Source: Holophagales bacterium
GTDB lineage: Bacteria; Acidobacteriota; Thermoanaerobaculia; Multivoradales; Multivoraceae
Assembly (NCBI GenBank): GCA_009837885.1
Contig: VXSP01000001.1
Span: forward strand, 1 to 61,148
Reading direction: 5' to 3'
DNA: 61,148 nt
How positions within the stretch are numbered: the stretch's first letter is position 1; each line of letters starts with the position of its first letter. This document shows positions 8,114 to 15,830 of the stretch, in pieces. Both the position numbers and the translations under genes were made by a program. A model generated the notes under the pieces. It was given only the letters and a program-made list of their open reading frames with translations. It made no database searches and had not been told where the DNA came from.

Positions 8114-9901
8114 ATGCTGCGCCACCTCACGATCCGCAACTTCAAGCGCTTCGAGGAGGTCGAGATCGAGCTGGGCAGCGCCGTGGTGCTGATCGGCCCG
8201 AACAACTCGGGGAAGACGTCGGCGATGCAGGCGCTGGCGCTGTGGGACATCGGCCTGCGGCGCTGGCTCGAGCGGCGGGCGGGCGGCAGCGCCCCGGAGA
8301 AGCGTCCCGGCGTGACGGTCAACCGCCGCGACCTGGTGGCGATACCCGTTCCCAACGCCAACCTGCTGTGGCGTGACCTGCACACCCGGCACGTTCACAC
8401 GGTCGACGGCCGGCAACGGACGGACAACGTCTGCATCGACGTGGTCGTCGAGGGCACGAGCTCCAGGCCGCCGGCCGGCGGCGAGCCGGAGCAGGCCGCA
8501 TCGGAGGCCGCCGAGGCCGTTGAAGCCGGGCGTCCCTGGCGTTGCGGGCTCGAGTTCGACTACGCGAACCAGGAGTCCTTCTACTGCCGGCCGCTACGGC
8601 TCGAACGGGGCCCGGCGCCTCCGCGAATGCCGGTGCCCGACCAGGCCCGGGCGGTGAAGGTCGCCTACCTGCCGCCGATGTCGGGCATGGCGTCGGCGGA
8701 AACCCGTCTCGACCCGGGCTCGATCAACGTGCGCGTGGGCGAGGGCCGCACGGCCGAAGTGCTGCGCAACCTGTGCTTCCGGATTCATGGCGAGAGCCCG
8801 GACGCCTGGGCCGACCTGAAGGAACGGATCGACCGGCTCTTCGGCGTCGAACTGGACGAGCCGCTCTACGTCGAGGAACGCGGCGAGATCGCGATGCGGT
8901 ACCGGGAACGGGGCATCTGGCTCGACCTCTCGTCCAGCGGCCGGGGCCTCCAGCAGACCCTGCTCATCCTCGCCTACCTCTACTCGAACCCGGGCGCCGT
9001 CCTGCTCCTCGACGAGCCGGACGCCCACCTGGAGATCCTCCGCCAGCGCGAGATCTACGCCCTCGTCCGCGAGTTGGCCGAAGGCAGCGGCAGCCAGATC
9101 GTGGCCGCCAGCCACTCCGAGGTGCTGCTCGCGGAAGCGGCGGGCACGGACACGGTGATCGCCTTCGTGGGCAAGCCGCACCGGATCGACGACGGCGGTA
9201 GCCAGGTCGCCAAGGCGCTGTCGCGGATTGGCTTCAACCAGTACCTCCAGGCGGAACTGGTCGGGTGGGTGCTCTATCTCGAGGGGTCGACGGATCTGGC
9301 GATCCTCAAGGCCTTTGCCCGGCGTCTTGGTCACGAGGCTGCCGCGAGAGCGCTGGAGCGTCCCTTCGTCCAGTACGTCGGTGACCGGCTCTCGAGCGCC
9401 GAACTGCACTTCCACGGCCTCCGCGAGGCCTGTCCCGCACTGCGCGGCATCGCACTACTCGACAAGCTGCCGGAGAAGGTGGGGGCGGATGACGGACTGG
9501 AGCGGCAGGCCTGGCGGAAGCGGGAGATCGAGAACTACCTGTGCTCGCGGTCGGCCCTCGAAGGCTGGGCAGCGGACAGTGCCAGGCGAGAGGCCTCGGG
9601 CCCGCTGTTCGAGGAAGCCGAGGCTGAGCGCCGGGTCGAGGCGATGCGGGCCTCGATCGCGGAGGTCGAAGAGGCGTCCGCGAAGGGCGGCCGGCCATCG
9701 CCGTGGGACGACAGCGCCAAGGCCAGCGCGGACCTCATGGCGCCGCTCTTCGAGGTCTACGCCCGCAGGCTCGGTCAGGCGAACCTCATGTCGAAGGCGA
9801 ACTTCCACCGGTTGGCCGAGTTCGTGCCGGAAGAGGACATCGACCCCGAGGTGGTGGAGAAGCTGGATGCGATCGCGCGCGTCGCGACGGCGGGCTCGTG
9901 A
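8114..9901 (+). CDS. OLD-family-like ATPase with C-terminal TOPRIM-like region
   Basis: The 595-residue protein starts like SMC/AAA15-type ATPases (LTIRNFKRFEE), with Walker A GPNNSGKT at residues 28-35, a signature-like SSSGRGLQQTL and Walker B LLLLDEPDAHLE followed by ASHSEVLL. The C-terminal part has LYLEGSTDLAIL and ALLDKLPEK, which resemble the acidic TOPRIM motifs of OLD nucleases, and RKREIENYL, common in such ATPases. By family it would be an ATP-dependent nuclease or a defence/repair effector, but no dedicated partner gene (for example a UvrD-like helicase) adjoins it; the next gene is a GTGA-coupled sulfatase. The TOPRIM call is by motif only and lacks some canonical spacing. Confidence 0.8.
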   Translation: MLRHLTIRNFKRFEEVEIELGSAVVLIGPNNSGKTSAMQALALWDIGLRRWLERRAGGSAPEKRPGVTVNRRDLVAIPVPNANLLWRDLHTRHVHTVDGRQRTDNVCIDVVVEGTSSRPPAGGEPEQAASEAAEAVEAGRPWRCGLEFDYANQESFYCRPLRLERGPAPPRMPVPDQARAVKVAYLPPMSGMASAETRLDPGSINVRVGEGRTAEVLRNLCFRIHGESPDAWADLKERIDRLFGVELDEPLYVEERGEIAMRYRERGIWLDLSSSGRGLQQTLLILAYLYSNPGAVLLLDEPDAHLEILRQREIYALVRELAEGSGSQIVAASHSEVLLAEAAGTDTVIAFVGKPHRIDDGGSQVAKALSRIGFNQYLQAELVGWVLYLEGSTDLAILKAFARRLGHEAAARALERPFVQYVGDRLSSAELHFHGLREACPALRGIALLDKLPEKVGADDGLERQAWRKREIENYLCSRSALEGWAADSARREASGPLFEEAEAERRVEAMRASIAEVEEASAKGGRPSPWDDSAKASADLMAPLFEVYARRLGQANLMSKANFHRLAEFVPEEDIDPEVVEKLDAIARVATAGS

Positions 9902-11526
9902 ACGGGTTGGCCGGACTGGCCGGGCAGTGGGTTTCAGACTGGGTGCGCCGGCGTCCCCGCCGGCTGCCGCCGAAGGCGGCCAATGAGCGCGCCGGCCGAA
10001 GGTCGGCTCTATTCACTCGGGCAGTGTCAGCGGTTGCGACGGCCTTGGCACTGCTCTCTTGCATGCCACCAGCGGCCGACGAGGCCGCCGACGACGCCGA
10101 GCCGCAGCCGCCGCAGCCGAACATCCTGTTTCTGTTCGCCGACGACCAGCGCGCCGACACGATCCGCGCCTGGGGCAACGAACTGATCGACACCCCGAAC
10201 CTCGACCGACTGGTGGCCGAGGGGTGGAGCTTCCGGCAGAACTACGTGTTCGGCTCGAACAGCGGCGCCGTTTGCGTCCCGAGCCGGGCGATGGTGCTGA
10301 CCGGCCGGAGCTGGATGCGCTCGCCGAACGACATGGAGGGCGTCCCCACGCTGCCGCGCCTGCTGGAGTCGGCGGGCTACCGGACCTTCATCACCGGCAA
10401 GTGGCACAACGGCGAGGAGGCGCTGCTCCGCGCCTTCGACCGCGGCACGGCCATCTACCTTGGCGGCATGGCGGACCACACCCAGACCGAGGTGCAGGAC
10501 ATCGAGAAGGGCGGCATGGTGCGGCGGCGAGTGGGGGAGACCTTCTCCAGCGAGCTGTTCGCCGATGCGGTCATCGAGTTTCTCGACGAGCAGGCGGACG
10601 CGAAGGCGAGCGGTGAGTCGGAGCAGCCGTTCTTCGCCTACGTGCCGTTCACGGCGCCGCACGATCCACGTCAGCCGCCGCCCGAGTACCGCGAGCGCTA
10701 CTACCAGCGCGACCTGCCGCTGCCCGCCAACTACATGCCGCAGCACCCCTTCGACAACGGCGCCCTGATCCTCCGCGACGAGAACCTCGCGGCCTGGCCC
10801 CGGACCGAGGACGTGATCCGCGACCAGCTCGCCGAGTACTACGGCCTGATCACCCACCTCGACGAACAGGTTGGGCGGATCCTCGACGCCCTGGACGAGA
10901 ACGGCCAGGCGGAGAACACGATCGTCGTCTACGCCGCCGACCACGGGCTCTCGGTCGGTAGCCACGGCCTGCTGGGCAAGCAGAACCTGTACGAACACTC
11001 CATGCGCTGCCCGCTGATCATCCGCGGCCCGGGCATCCCGCACGGCACGACCGAGGCCTTCACCTACCTCTACGACCTCTTCCCGACCCTGCTCACCGCC
11101 GGCGGCGTCGAGATGCCACCCGGGATCGACGGCCGCAGCCTGGCGCCCCTCTGGTCCGGCGGCGACCAAGCCTGGCGCCAGAGCGTCTTCCTGCCCTACC
11201 GCGACGTCATGCGCGCGGTGCGCGACGACCGTTACAAGCTGATCGTGTACCCCAACGTCAACCACCGCCAGTTGTTCGATCTCGCCGAAGACCCCGACGA
11301 ACTCCACAACCTGATCGCCGATCCCGACCACGCGGAAACCGCAACCCGCCTCGAAGCCCTCCTCGAAGGCTGGCAAACCGCCATGGGCGACACTGTGCCC
11401 CTATCCGTCTCCGACCCGGCTCCCTTGCACCGCGACCTCACCGGCACCGACCGCGAACCCGACCGTTGGCAACCCGACTGGATCGTCGAGAAGTACTTCG
11501 ACGTGCCGACCGCCTCCGAAGGTTAG
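9898..11526 (+). CDS. Sulfatase, predicted lipoprotein
   Basis: This is a type I sulfatase: NILFLFADDQRADT supplies the metal-binding aspartates, and C126-V-P-S-R130 followed by AMVLTGRSW is the formylglycine site; ITGKWHNG and YAADHGLSVGSHGL follow. A hydrophobic stretch ending LALLSC (Cys55) is a lipobox, so the enzyme is probably anchored outside the cytoplasmic membrane. The GTG at 9898 overlaps the ATPase stop (GTGA), the coupling seen across this window. If used, about 25 residues ahead of the signal peptide are encoded by a REP-like repeat (9937-10009). The alternative is GTG 10024, just before the hydrophobic core, which leaves no positive n-region. The substrate is unknown. Confidence 0.88.
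   Translation: MNGLAGLAGQWVSDWVRRRPRRLPPKAANERAGRRSALFTRAVSAVATALALLSCMPPAADEAADDAEPQPPQPNILFLFADDQRADTIRAWGNELIDTPNLDRLVAEGWSFRQNYVFGSNSGAVCVPSRAMVLTGRSWMRSPNDMEGVPTLPRLLESAGYRTFITGKWHNGEEALLRAFDRGTAIYLGGMADHTQTEVQDIEKGGMVRRRVGETFSSELFADAVIEFLDEQADAKASGESEQPFFAYVPFTAPHDPRQPPPEYRERYYQRDLPLPANYMPQHPFDNGALILRDENLAAWPRTEDVIRDQLAEYYGLITHLDEQVGRILDALDENGQAENTIVVYAADHGLSVGSHGLLGKQNLYEHSMRCPLIIRGPGIPHGTTEAFTYLYDLFPTLLTAGGVEMPPGIDGRSLAPLWSGGDQAWRQSVFLPYRDVMRAVRDDRYKLIVYPNVNHRQLFDLAEDPDELHNLIADPDHAETATRLEALLEGWQTAMGDTVPLSVSDPAPLHRDLTGTDREPDRWQPDWIVEKYFDVPTASEG
9937..10009 (-). repeat. REP-like hairpin repeat, copy A (inverted)
   Basis: Its reverse complement matches the copy at 20564-20637 nearly throughout: hairpin gccggcc-ttc-ggc..., then ggccgcc-ttc-ggcggc, then the core GCCGGCG-GGGA-CGCCGGC and tail gcacccagt. 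It lies in the 5' part of the sulfatase reading frame, between the coupled GTG and the signal peptide. Confidence 0.8.
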
Positions 11527-11571
11527 ACCCCGGTCGCGACCGCATGGTCGCCGCTTCGCGGCGCGGGTCTT

Positions 11572-11630
11572 CCCGCGGGTCGAAAGACCCGCGGCTACGG
11601 CCGGCGAGGACGCCGGCGCACCCAGTGTGA
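11572..11630 (+). repeat. REP-like repeat, copy B, with tetraloop hairpin
   Basis: A perfect hairpin CCGCGGGTC-GAAA-GACCCGCGG (11573-11594, GNRA-type loop) precedes the repeat core GCCGGCG-AGGA-CGCCGGC and the tail gcacccagtgtga (to 11630). It sits 45 bases after the sulfatase stop and could also act as a 3' transcript stabiliser. Confidence 0.75.
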
Positions 11631-11654
11631 ACCGACGCCGACCAGCCCGGGAGG

Positions 11655-11808
11655 GGCAGCGGGGGTTGGCTCCAGCGGACTTGGAGCGAGCGACTCCCGA
11701 TGCCGCTCCAGGAACCGACGACCAACCGAAGCGAGCGGAACGGAGCGAGCGCCGTCACCTCATCTTCCGAGAGAGCGCGAGCGGCCGCAGGAGCCAACCC
11801 CCGCTGCC
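11655..11808. repeat. Long-range perfect 19-bp inverted repeat
   Basis: ggcagcgggggttggctcc at 11655-11673 is exactly reverse-complementary to 11790-11808, enclosing 116 bases that carry several gcgagcg repeats. The 310-base gap 11527-11837 between the sulfatase and the convergent crotonase gene holds this and repeat copy B but no supported gene. It could fold as one long RNA stem or be the ends of a small degenerate element. Confidence 0.6.
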
Positions 11809-11837
11809 GCTTCCGGGCGGGTGCACGCCGCCGCCGA

Positions 11838-12611
11838 CTAGCGCGCCGATTCGGCCTGCGCGCGGCCGCGGGCGCGGATGCCGGCGAGCCGTTCGCCGAC
11901 TTCTTCGGGCTTGGGCGACTGGTACATGCGGTTGACCTCGACTTCGTAGTCCATCGCGTCGCCGAGGGTCAGGTCGAAGCCGCGGTCGATCATCCGCTTG
12001 TACTGGAACATCACGTCGCGCTGGCAGGTCAGCATGTCGGTGGCCAGCTCGCGGCAGGTGGGCAGGAGGTCCTCCCGCGGAACGACACGATTGACCAGGC
12101 CCCACTCGCTGGCGCGCTCGGCCGAGAGATAGTTGCCGGTCAAGGAGAGTTCCTTCGCCCGGCCGGGGCCGATGGCCCGCGACAGCCGCGCCGAGAGCCC
12201 CCAGCCGGAGAGCAGGCCGACCCGGGCGTGGGTGTCGGCGAAACGCGCCTCCGGGGCCGCGATCAGGATGTCGCAGGAGAGCGCGATCTCGAAGCCGCCG
12301 GTCACCGCGAGGCCGTTGATCGCGCCGATCACCGGCTGGTGGAGCGAACGGAGCAGCTTCGGCGGATCGGCGATCGCCCTGCGCTTGCGGTCCGGATCGC
12401 TCATCTCCTTCAGATCGAGGCCGGCGCAGAAGGCGCGGCCGGCACCGGTCAGGATGACCACGCCGACGTCGTCGTCCCCTCGCAGGTCCTCGATCGCTCC
12501 GGCGAGGTCGTTGCGAAGCTCTTCCGAGAGGGCGTTCAGCACCCCGGGACGGTTCAGCGTGAGGGTGGCGATGCCTTCGGACTTCTCTACCAGCAGAACC
12601 GGTTCCGACAT
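11838..12611 (-). CDS. Enoyl-CoA hydratase/isomerase family protein
   Basis: The 257-residue crotonase fold shows the oxyanion segments GAGRAFCAGLDL and NGLAVTGGFEIALSCDI. By alignment with classical crotonase, the second catalytic glutamate is kept (RAKELSLTG) but the first position falls at His in ADTHARVG, so hydration of ordinary enoyl-CoA is not assured; this THARVG variant is common in proteins simply annotated enoyl-CoA hydratase. An AGGAG ribosome site precedes ATG 12611. It is transcribed divergently from the GGT-like gene, 82 bases away. It may act in fatty-acid or aromatic CoA degradation together with the acyl-CoA ligases elsewhere in the window, but no direct operon link is seen. 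Confidence 0.88.
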   Translation of the reverse strand: MSEPVLLVEKSEGIATLTLNRPGVLNALSEELRNDLAGAIEDLRGDDDVGVVILTGAGRAFCAGLDLKEMSDPDRKRRAIADPPKLLRSLHQPVIGAINGLAVTGGFEIALSCDILIAAPEARFADTHARVGLLSGWGLSARLSRAIGPGRAKELSLTGNYLSAERASEWGLVNRVVPREDLLPTCRELATDMLTCQRDVMFQYKRMIDRGFDLTLGDAMDYEVEVNRMYQSPKPEEVGERLAGIRARGRAQAESAR

Positions 12612-12693
12612 GCTCGAACTCTCCTTGTTTCGTGGAACGGGTGCGGCATCTTACGCGGTAACCTTTTCCCTTACCTGTGCGAGGGAGGAAGCG

Positions 12694-14478
12694 ATGGGAA
12701 GAGGACTCGTTGAAACGACGGACCTGACTCTGAATCGCCGGACCCTGCTGGCCGCGGCGGCCGGTGGCGCGGCCATGGCGATCGGTTGCGGGCAGGGCTC
12801 GGATCCCGAGGGTTCCGCGCCGGCGGCCGTCAACGGCTGGACGCCCCCGGACGATGAGCGGCGGCGGGGACTAGTGGCGGCGGCACGGTTTGGGCCCAAG
12901 AAGGCGGTCCGGAGTGCTTCCGGCCTCGCCCTCTGCACCCATCCCCTGGCGTCGGCCGCCGCCGCCGACATGCTAGCTCTTGGCGGCAACGCCTGCGACG
13001 GTGTGATGGCGGCGAGCATCGCCCAGGCCGTCGTCGAGCCGCACATGACGACCCTGTCGGGCTGCCTGTCGATGCTCTACTACGACGCCGCCTCCGGCGA
13101 GTACACCTACGTCAACGGCATGATGGCGGCGCCCCAGGCGGTGCCGGACGTGCGGAACATGGACGTGGCCGAGTTCGGGGCGCTGATGACGAAGACCGAC
13201 GGCACCCTCTGCTTCGTGCCGGGGTTCTGGGGCGGTTTCGAGGCGGGACTCGAGCGCCACGGGCTGCTGCCGCGGGCCACCGTGATGGCGCCGGCCATCC
13301 ACTACGCCCGCGACGGCTTCGAGATCCACCCCTTCCTCTGGGGCGAGATGTTCGTCGAGTCGGCGGTGCTGGGCCGGGAGCCGTTCAGCCGGGAGATCTA
13401 CTTCAACGGCAGCACTCTGCGCGACATCGGCGACAAGCTGGTGCAGAGCGCCCTCGCGGACACGCTCGATCGGCTCGCCGAAGAAGGCGGCGACCACTTC
13501 TACCGGGGCGAGTTCGGCCGCCGGTACGCCGAAACGGTACAGGCGAAGGGTGGCCTGATCACCGCCGACGACATGGCGGCCTACGAGGCGTTCTGGGACG
13601 AGCCGGTGAAGGGCACCTACCGCGACTACGGCGTCGTCGGTTCGCCGGCGCCGGACTTCGGCGGTCAGGCGCTCGTCGAGATCATGAACATGGTCGAGCT
13701 GCTCGACCTCCAGCAGGCGGGCCCCGCGTTCGAGTCAGGCGAGACGACCCTCAGGATGATGCAGATCATCGGTCGGGTCTACGCCGACGCGGTGGGCGGC
13801 CGCTTCGACGGCACCCTGCCCGACGTGGAGCGGGCGATCTCCAAGGAGTACGCGGCGGAGCGGTTCGCCGCTCTCGAGGGCAAGCCGGCCAGCCCCAGCG
13901 ACCGGTACGAGGCATTGGGCGTGGTGCCGCCGCCTCCGCCGGGCTCGAACCACGTTACGGTGGTCGACGCCGCGGGCAACGTCGCCACCGTGTTGCACTC
14001 GGTCATGTCGATGCCGTTCCGGACCGGCATCTACGTCGACGGCGTCTACGCCTGTGCCTCCGGCGTCCACCTCGGCTCCGGTCCGGTCGAACCTGGCGGC
14101 CGGGCGCACGCGCGCATCTGCCCGAACATCTTCACACGCGACGGCAAGCCGGTCCTCGCGTCCGGCTCGCCGAGCGTGTCGCTGACCGAGAACATCGTCC
14201 AGAACACGACCAACCTGCTCGACTTCGGCCTCGACCTCGAGAGCTCGGTTCACAAACCTCGGTTCGGCGGCTCGTCGATGAGCGTGCCCGGGGCGTTGAT
14301 CGTCGAGGCCGACCTGGCCGGCGAGCCGGTCGGACGGCTCGAGGAGGCGGGCGCATCCGTCGAAGTGGTCAATCCCTGGAACTGGCTCTGCGGCTCCTTC
14401 GAGGGCGTCCTGATCGAGGAGGACGGCGCCGTCGCCTGCGGCGACCCGCGGCGGACGGCGCAGGCGGTCGCCGTTTGA
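12694..14478 (+). CDS. Gamma-glutamyltransferase-family exported protein
   Basis: The start is ATG 12694, preceded by a strong GAGGGAGGA site; the longer upstream open frame is noncoding overlap with the crotonase gene. The N-terminus has twin arginines (NRRTLL, 15-16) and a lipobox-like AIGC (Cys32), so export via TAT and lipidation are plausible. The body matches GGT-type Ntn hydrolases (HPLASAAAADMLALGGNACD, FVPGFWGG). At the autoprocessing site the usual T-T-H is S418-N-H, followed by VTVVDAAGN, so the nucleophile threonine appears as serine, and the downstream SSMSP-type segment is also altered. It may be a diverged acylase or hydrolase rather than a classical glutathione-cleaving GGT. 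modA begins in its stop codon (TTGA). Confidence 0.85.
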   Translation: MGRGLVETTDLTLNRRTLLAAAAGGAAMAIGCGQGSDPEGSAPAAVNGWTPPDDERRRGLVAAARFGPKKAVRSASGLALCTHPLASAAAADMLALGGNACDGVMAASIAQAVVEPHMTTLSGCLSMLYYDAASGEYTYVNGMMAAPQAVPDVRNMDVAEFGALMTKTDGTLCFVPGFWGGFEAGLERHGLLPRATVMAPAIHYARDGFEIHPFLWGEMFVESAVLGREPFSREIYFNGSTLRDIGDKLVQSALADTLDRLAEEGGDHFYRGEFGRRYAETVQAKGGLITADDMAAYEAFWDEPVKGTYRDYGVVGSPAPDFGGQALVEIMNMVELLDLQQAGPAFESGETTLRMMQIIGRVYADAVGGRFDGTLPDVERAISKEYAAERFAALEGKPASPSDRYEALGVVPPPPPGSNHVTVVDAAGNVATVLHSVMSMPFRTGIYVDGVYACASGVHLGSGPVEPGGRAHARICPNIFTRDGKPVLASGSPSVSLTENIVQNTTNLLDFGLDLESSVHKPRFGGSSMSVPGALIVEADLAGEPVGRLEEAGASVEVVNPWNWLCGSFEGVLIEEDGAVACGDPRRTAQAVAV

Positions 14479-15224
14479 GGGCAGTTCTTCGGCTCGCGCC
14501 GGCACTCCTCCTGGCGGCAAGCGCGGCCTCGGCCGGAGAGGTCACCGTGGCGGTGGCGGCAAACGCCGCCGAAGCAGTCGAGGCGCTCGGAGCCGACTTC
14601 GAGGAGCGAACCGGCCATCGGGTCGCGGTCACCGTCGGCTCGACGGGCAAGCTCTACGCCCAGATCCTCCACGGCGCGCCCTTCGACGTGTTCCTTGCCG
14701 CGGACCAGGAACGTCCCCGGTTACTGGTGGAGCAGGGGATCGCGGTCGAGGGTTCCCGCGTGACCTATGCGGTTGGCCGGCTCGTCCTCTGGAGTCCGGA
14801 CCCGGAAGTCGACGCTGCTGCCGAGACGCTGCGCAAGGGTGCCTTTCGGCGGCTCGCGATCGCGAATCCGGATCTCGCGCCCTATGGCGCTGCGGCTCGG
14901 GAGACTCTCCAAGAACTCGGTCTTTGGAAGAGCCTCCGGGGGAAGATCGTCGTCGGTGAAAACGTGGGGCAGGCCTTTGCCATGGTCGCTTCGGGAAACG
15001 CGGAGCTGGGCTTCGTGTCGCTCGCCTCTGCGCTCAGTCCGCGCCATGGGCGTGAGGGGAGCTACTGGGAGATCCCCGAGCATCTCCACACGCCGATCCA
15101 TCAGGACTCGGTTCTGCTCGACCGCGCCCGGAACAACCAGGCCGCCCGCGACTTCCACGAGTTTCTCAACACTCCGCGGGCGCGGGAAACCATGGAGTCG
15201 TTCGGGTTGGAGCCTCGGTATTGA
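14475..15224 (+). CDS. modA: Molybdate ABC transporter substrate-binding protein ModA
   Basis: The 249-residue periplasmic protein has a signal peptide (LAPALLLAASAASAG) and the ModA pattern: VAVAANAAEAVEAL, a TVGSTGKLYAQI ligand loop, GAPFDVFLAAD, and a late NVGQAFAMVASGNAELGFV motif. It binds molybdate (or tungstate) and delivers it to ModBC encoded at 15831-17676. The TTG start overlaps the stop of the GGT-like gene. Its own TGA stop lies inside the TTGACA -35 box that drives the toxin-antitoxin pair separating it from modB. Confidence 0.93.
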   Translation: MRAVLRLAPALLLAASAASAGEVTVAVAANAAEAVEALGADFEERTGHRVAVTVGSTGKLYAQILHGAPFDVFLAADQERPRLLVEQGIAVEGSRVTYAVGRLVLWSPDPEVDAAAETLRKGAFRRLAIANPDLAPYGAAARETLQELGLWKSLRGKIVVGENVGQAFAMVASGNAELGFVSLASALSPRHGREGSYWEIPEHLHTPIHQDSVLLDRARNNQAARDFHEFLNTPRARETMESFGLEPRY

Positions 15225-15248
15225 CATGGCTTCACTTTCGCCAATACT
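15221..15248 (+). promoter_or_regulatory. Sigma-70 promoter for the MazEF-like pair (and modBC)
   Basis: A perfect TTGACA (15221-15226) and AATACT (15243-15248) are separated by 16 bases. The predicted start falls at about 15255, one or two bases before the antitoxin ATG at 15257, so the mRNA would be leaderless. The -35 box contains the modA stop codon. Confidence 0.6.
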
Positions 15249-15256
15249 GTCTCGAT

Positions 15257-15493
15257 ATGAAGACTATTGCCGTGACCATTGACGAGGAGACCCTGGACCG
15301 GGTTGACGAGCTGCGGTCGTCATCCGATCGCTACTCCAGTCGTTCTGCTCTCGTGAGGGCCGCGTTGGCCGGCTTTGTGGCGCGCGAGCGACGCCTGCGC
15401 GAGGAGGACCGTGAGCGGCGGATCATCCAGGAGCACAAAGGGTCCCTGGCCGACGAACTGGCAGCCCTCGTCGCCGAACAGGCGCCGACTTGA
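15257..15493 (+). CDS. Ribbon-helix-helix antitoxin (MazE/CopG-like)
   Basis: The 78-residue product begins MKTIAVTIDEETLDRVDEL, a ribbon-helix-helix strand and helix, followed by SSRSALVRAALAGFV and a charged helical tail (RRLREEDRERRII) that would wrap the toxin. ATG 15257 is chosen over an upstream GTG-type extension because a promoter places the mRNA start next to it. The stop overlaps the TTG start of the toxin (CTTGA). By family it represses its own promoter and neutralises the toxin. Confidence 0.85.
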   Translation: MKTIAVTIDEETLDRVDELRSSSDRYSSRSALVRAALAGFVARERRLREEDRERRIIQEHKGSLADELAALVAEQAPT

Positions 15494-15825
15494 AGCGAGG
15501 GGCTATCTATCGAACCCGGGAACGGATGCCGGAGAGGGGCGGCAAGCCGGGTTTCTACGTCGTCGTGTCGCGTCCTTTCATCGCCGCGAACGAGGACGTC
15601 TCGACCGTCCTCTGCGCGCCGGTGTACCGGGAGAATCTCGGCCTTTCGACCGAGGTCGTCGTGGGTCCGTCCGATGGCCTGCCGGTGGACTGCTCGATCC
15701 GGTGTGACTTCCTGGCTTTGATCTTCAAGTCGAAGCTCACCGGCTTCGTAGCCGATCTGCCGCGCGCCCGGATGGCCGAACTGGACGACGCGCTGGCAAG
15801 GGCTCTCGGCATCGAACGGCGCTGA
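15490..15825 (+). CDS. MazF/PemK-family endoribonuclease toxin
   Basis: The 111-residue protein fits MazF/PemK: KRGAIYRT near the N-terminus, GKPGFYVVVSRPFIAAN, then CAPVYRENLGLSTEVVVG, the GLPVDCSIRCDFLALIFKS core containing the conserved Ser and Asp, and a C-terminal MAELDDALARALGI helix. It should cleave mRNA at short specific sites. It is translationally coupled to the antitoxin and followed 5 bases later by modB, so this TA pair sits inside the molybdate transporter operon. Confidence 0.87.
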   Translation: MKRGAIYRTRERMPERGGKPGFYVVVSRPFIAANEDVSTVLCAPVYRENLGLSTEVVVGPSDGLPVDCSIRCDFLALIFKSKLTGFVADLPRARMAELDDALARALGIERR

Positions 15826-15830
15826 CCGGG

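Noticed and set aside
12133..12693. Long N-terminal extension of the GGT-like protein
   Set aside because: It overlaps the antisense crotonase gene; a strong Shine-Dalgarno and a TAT signal mark ATG 12694.
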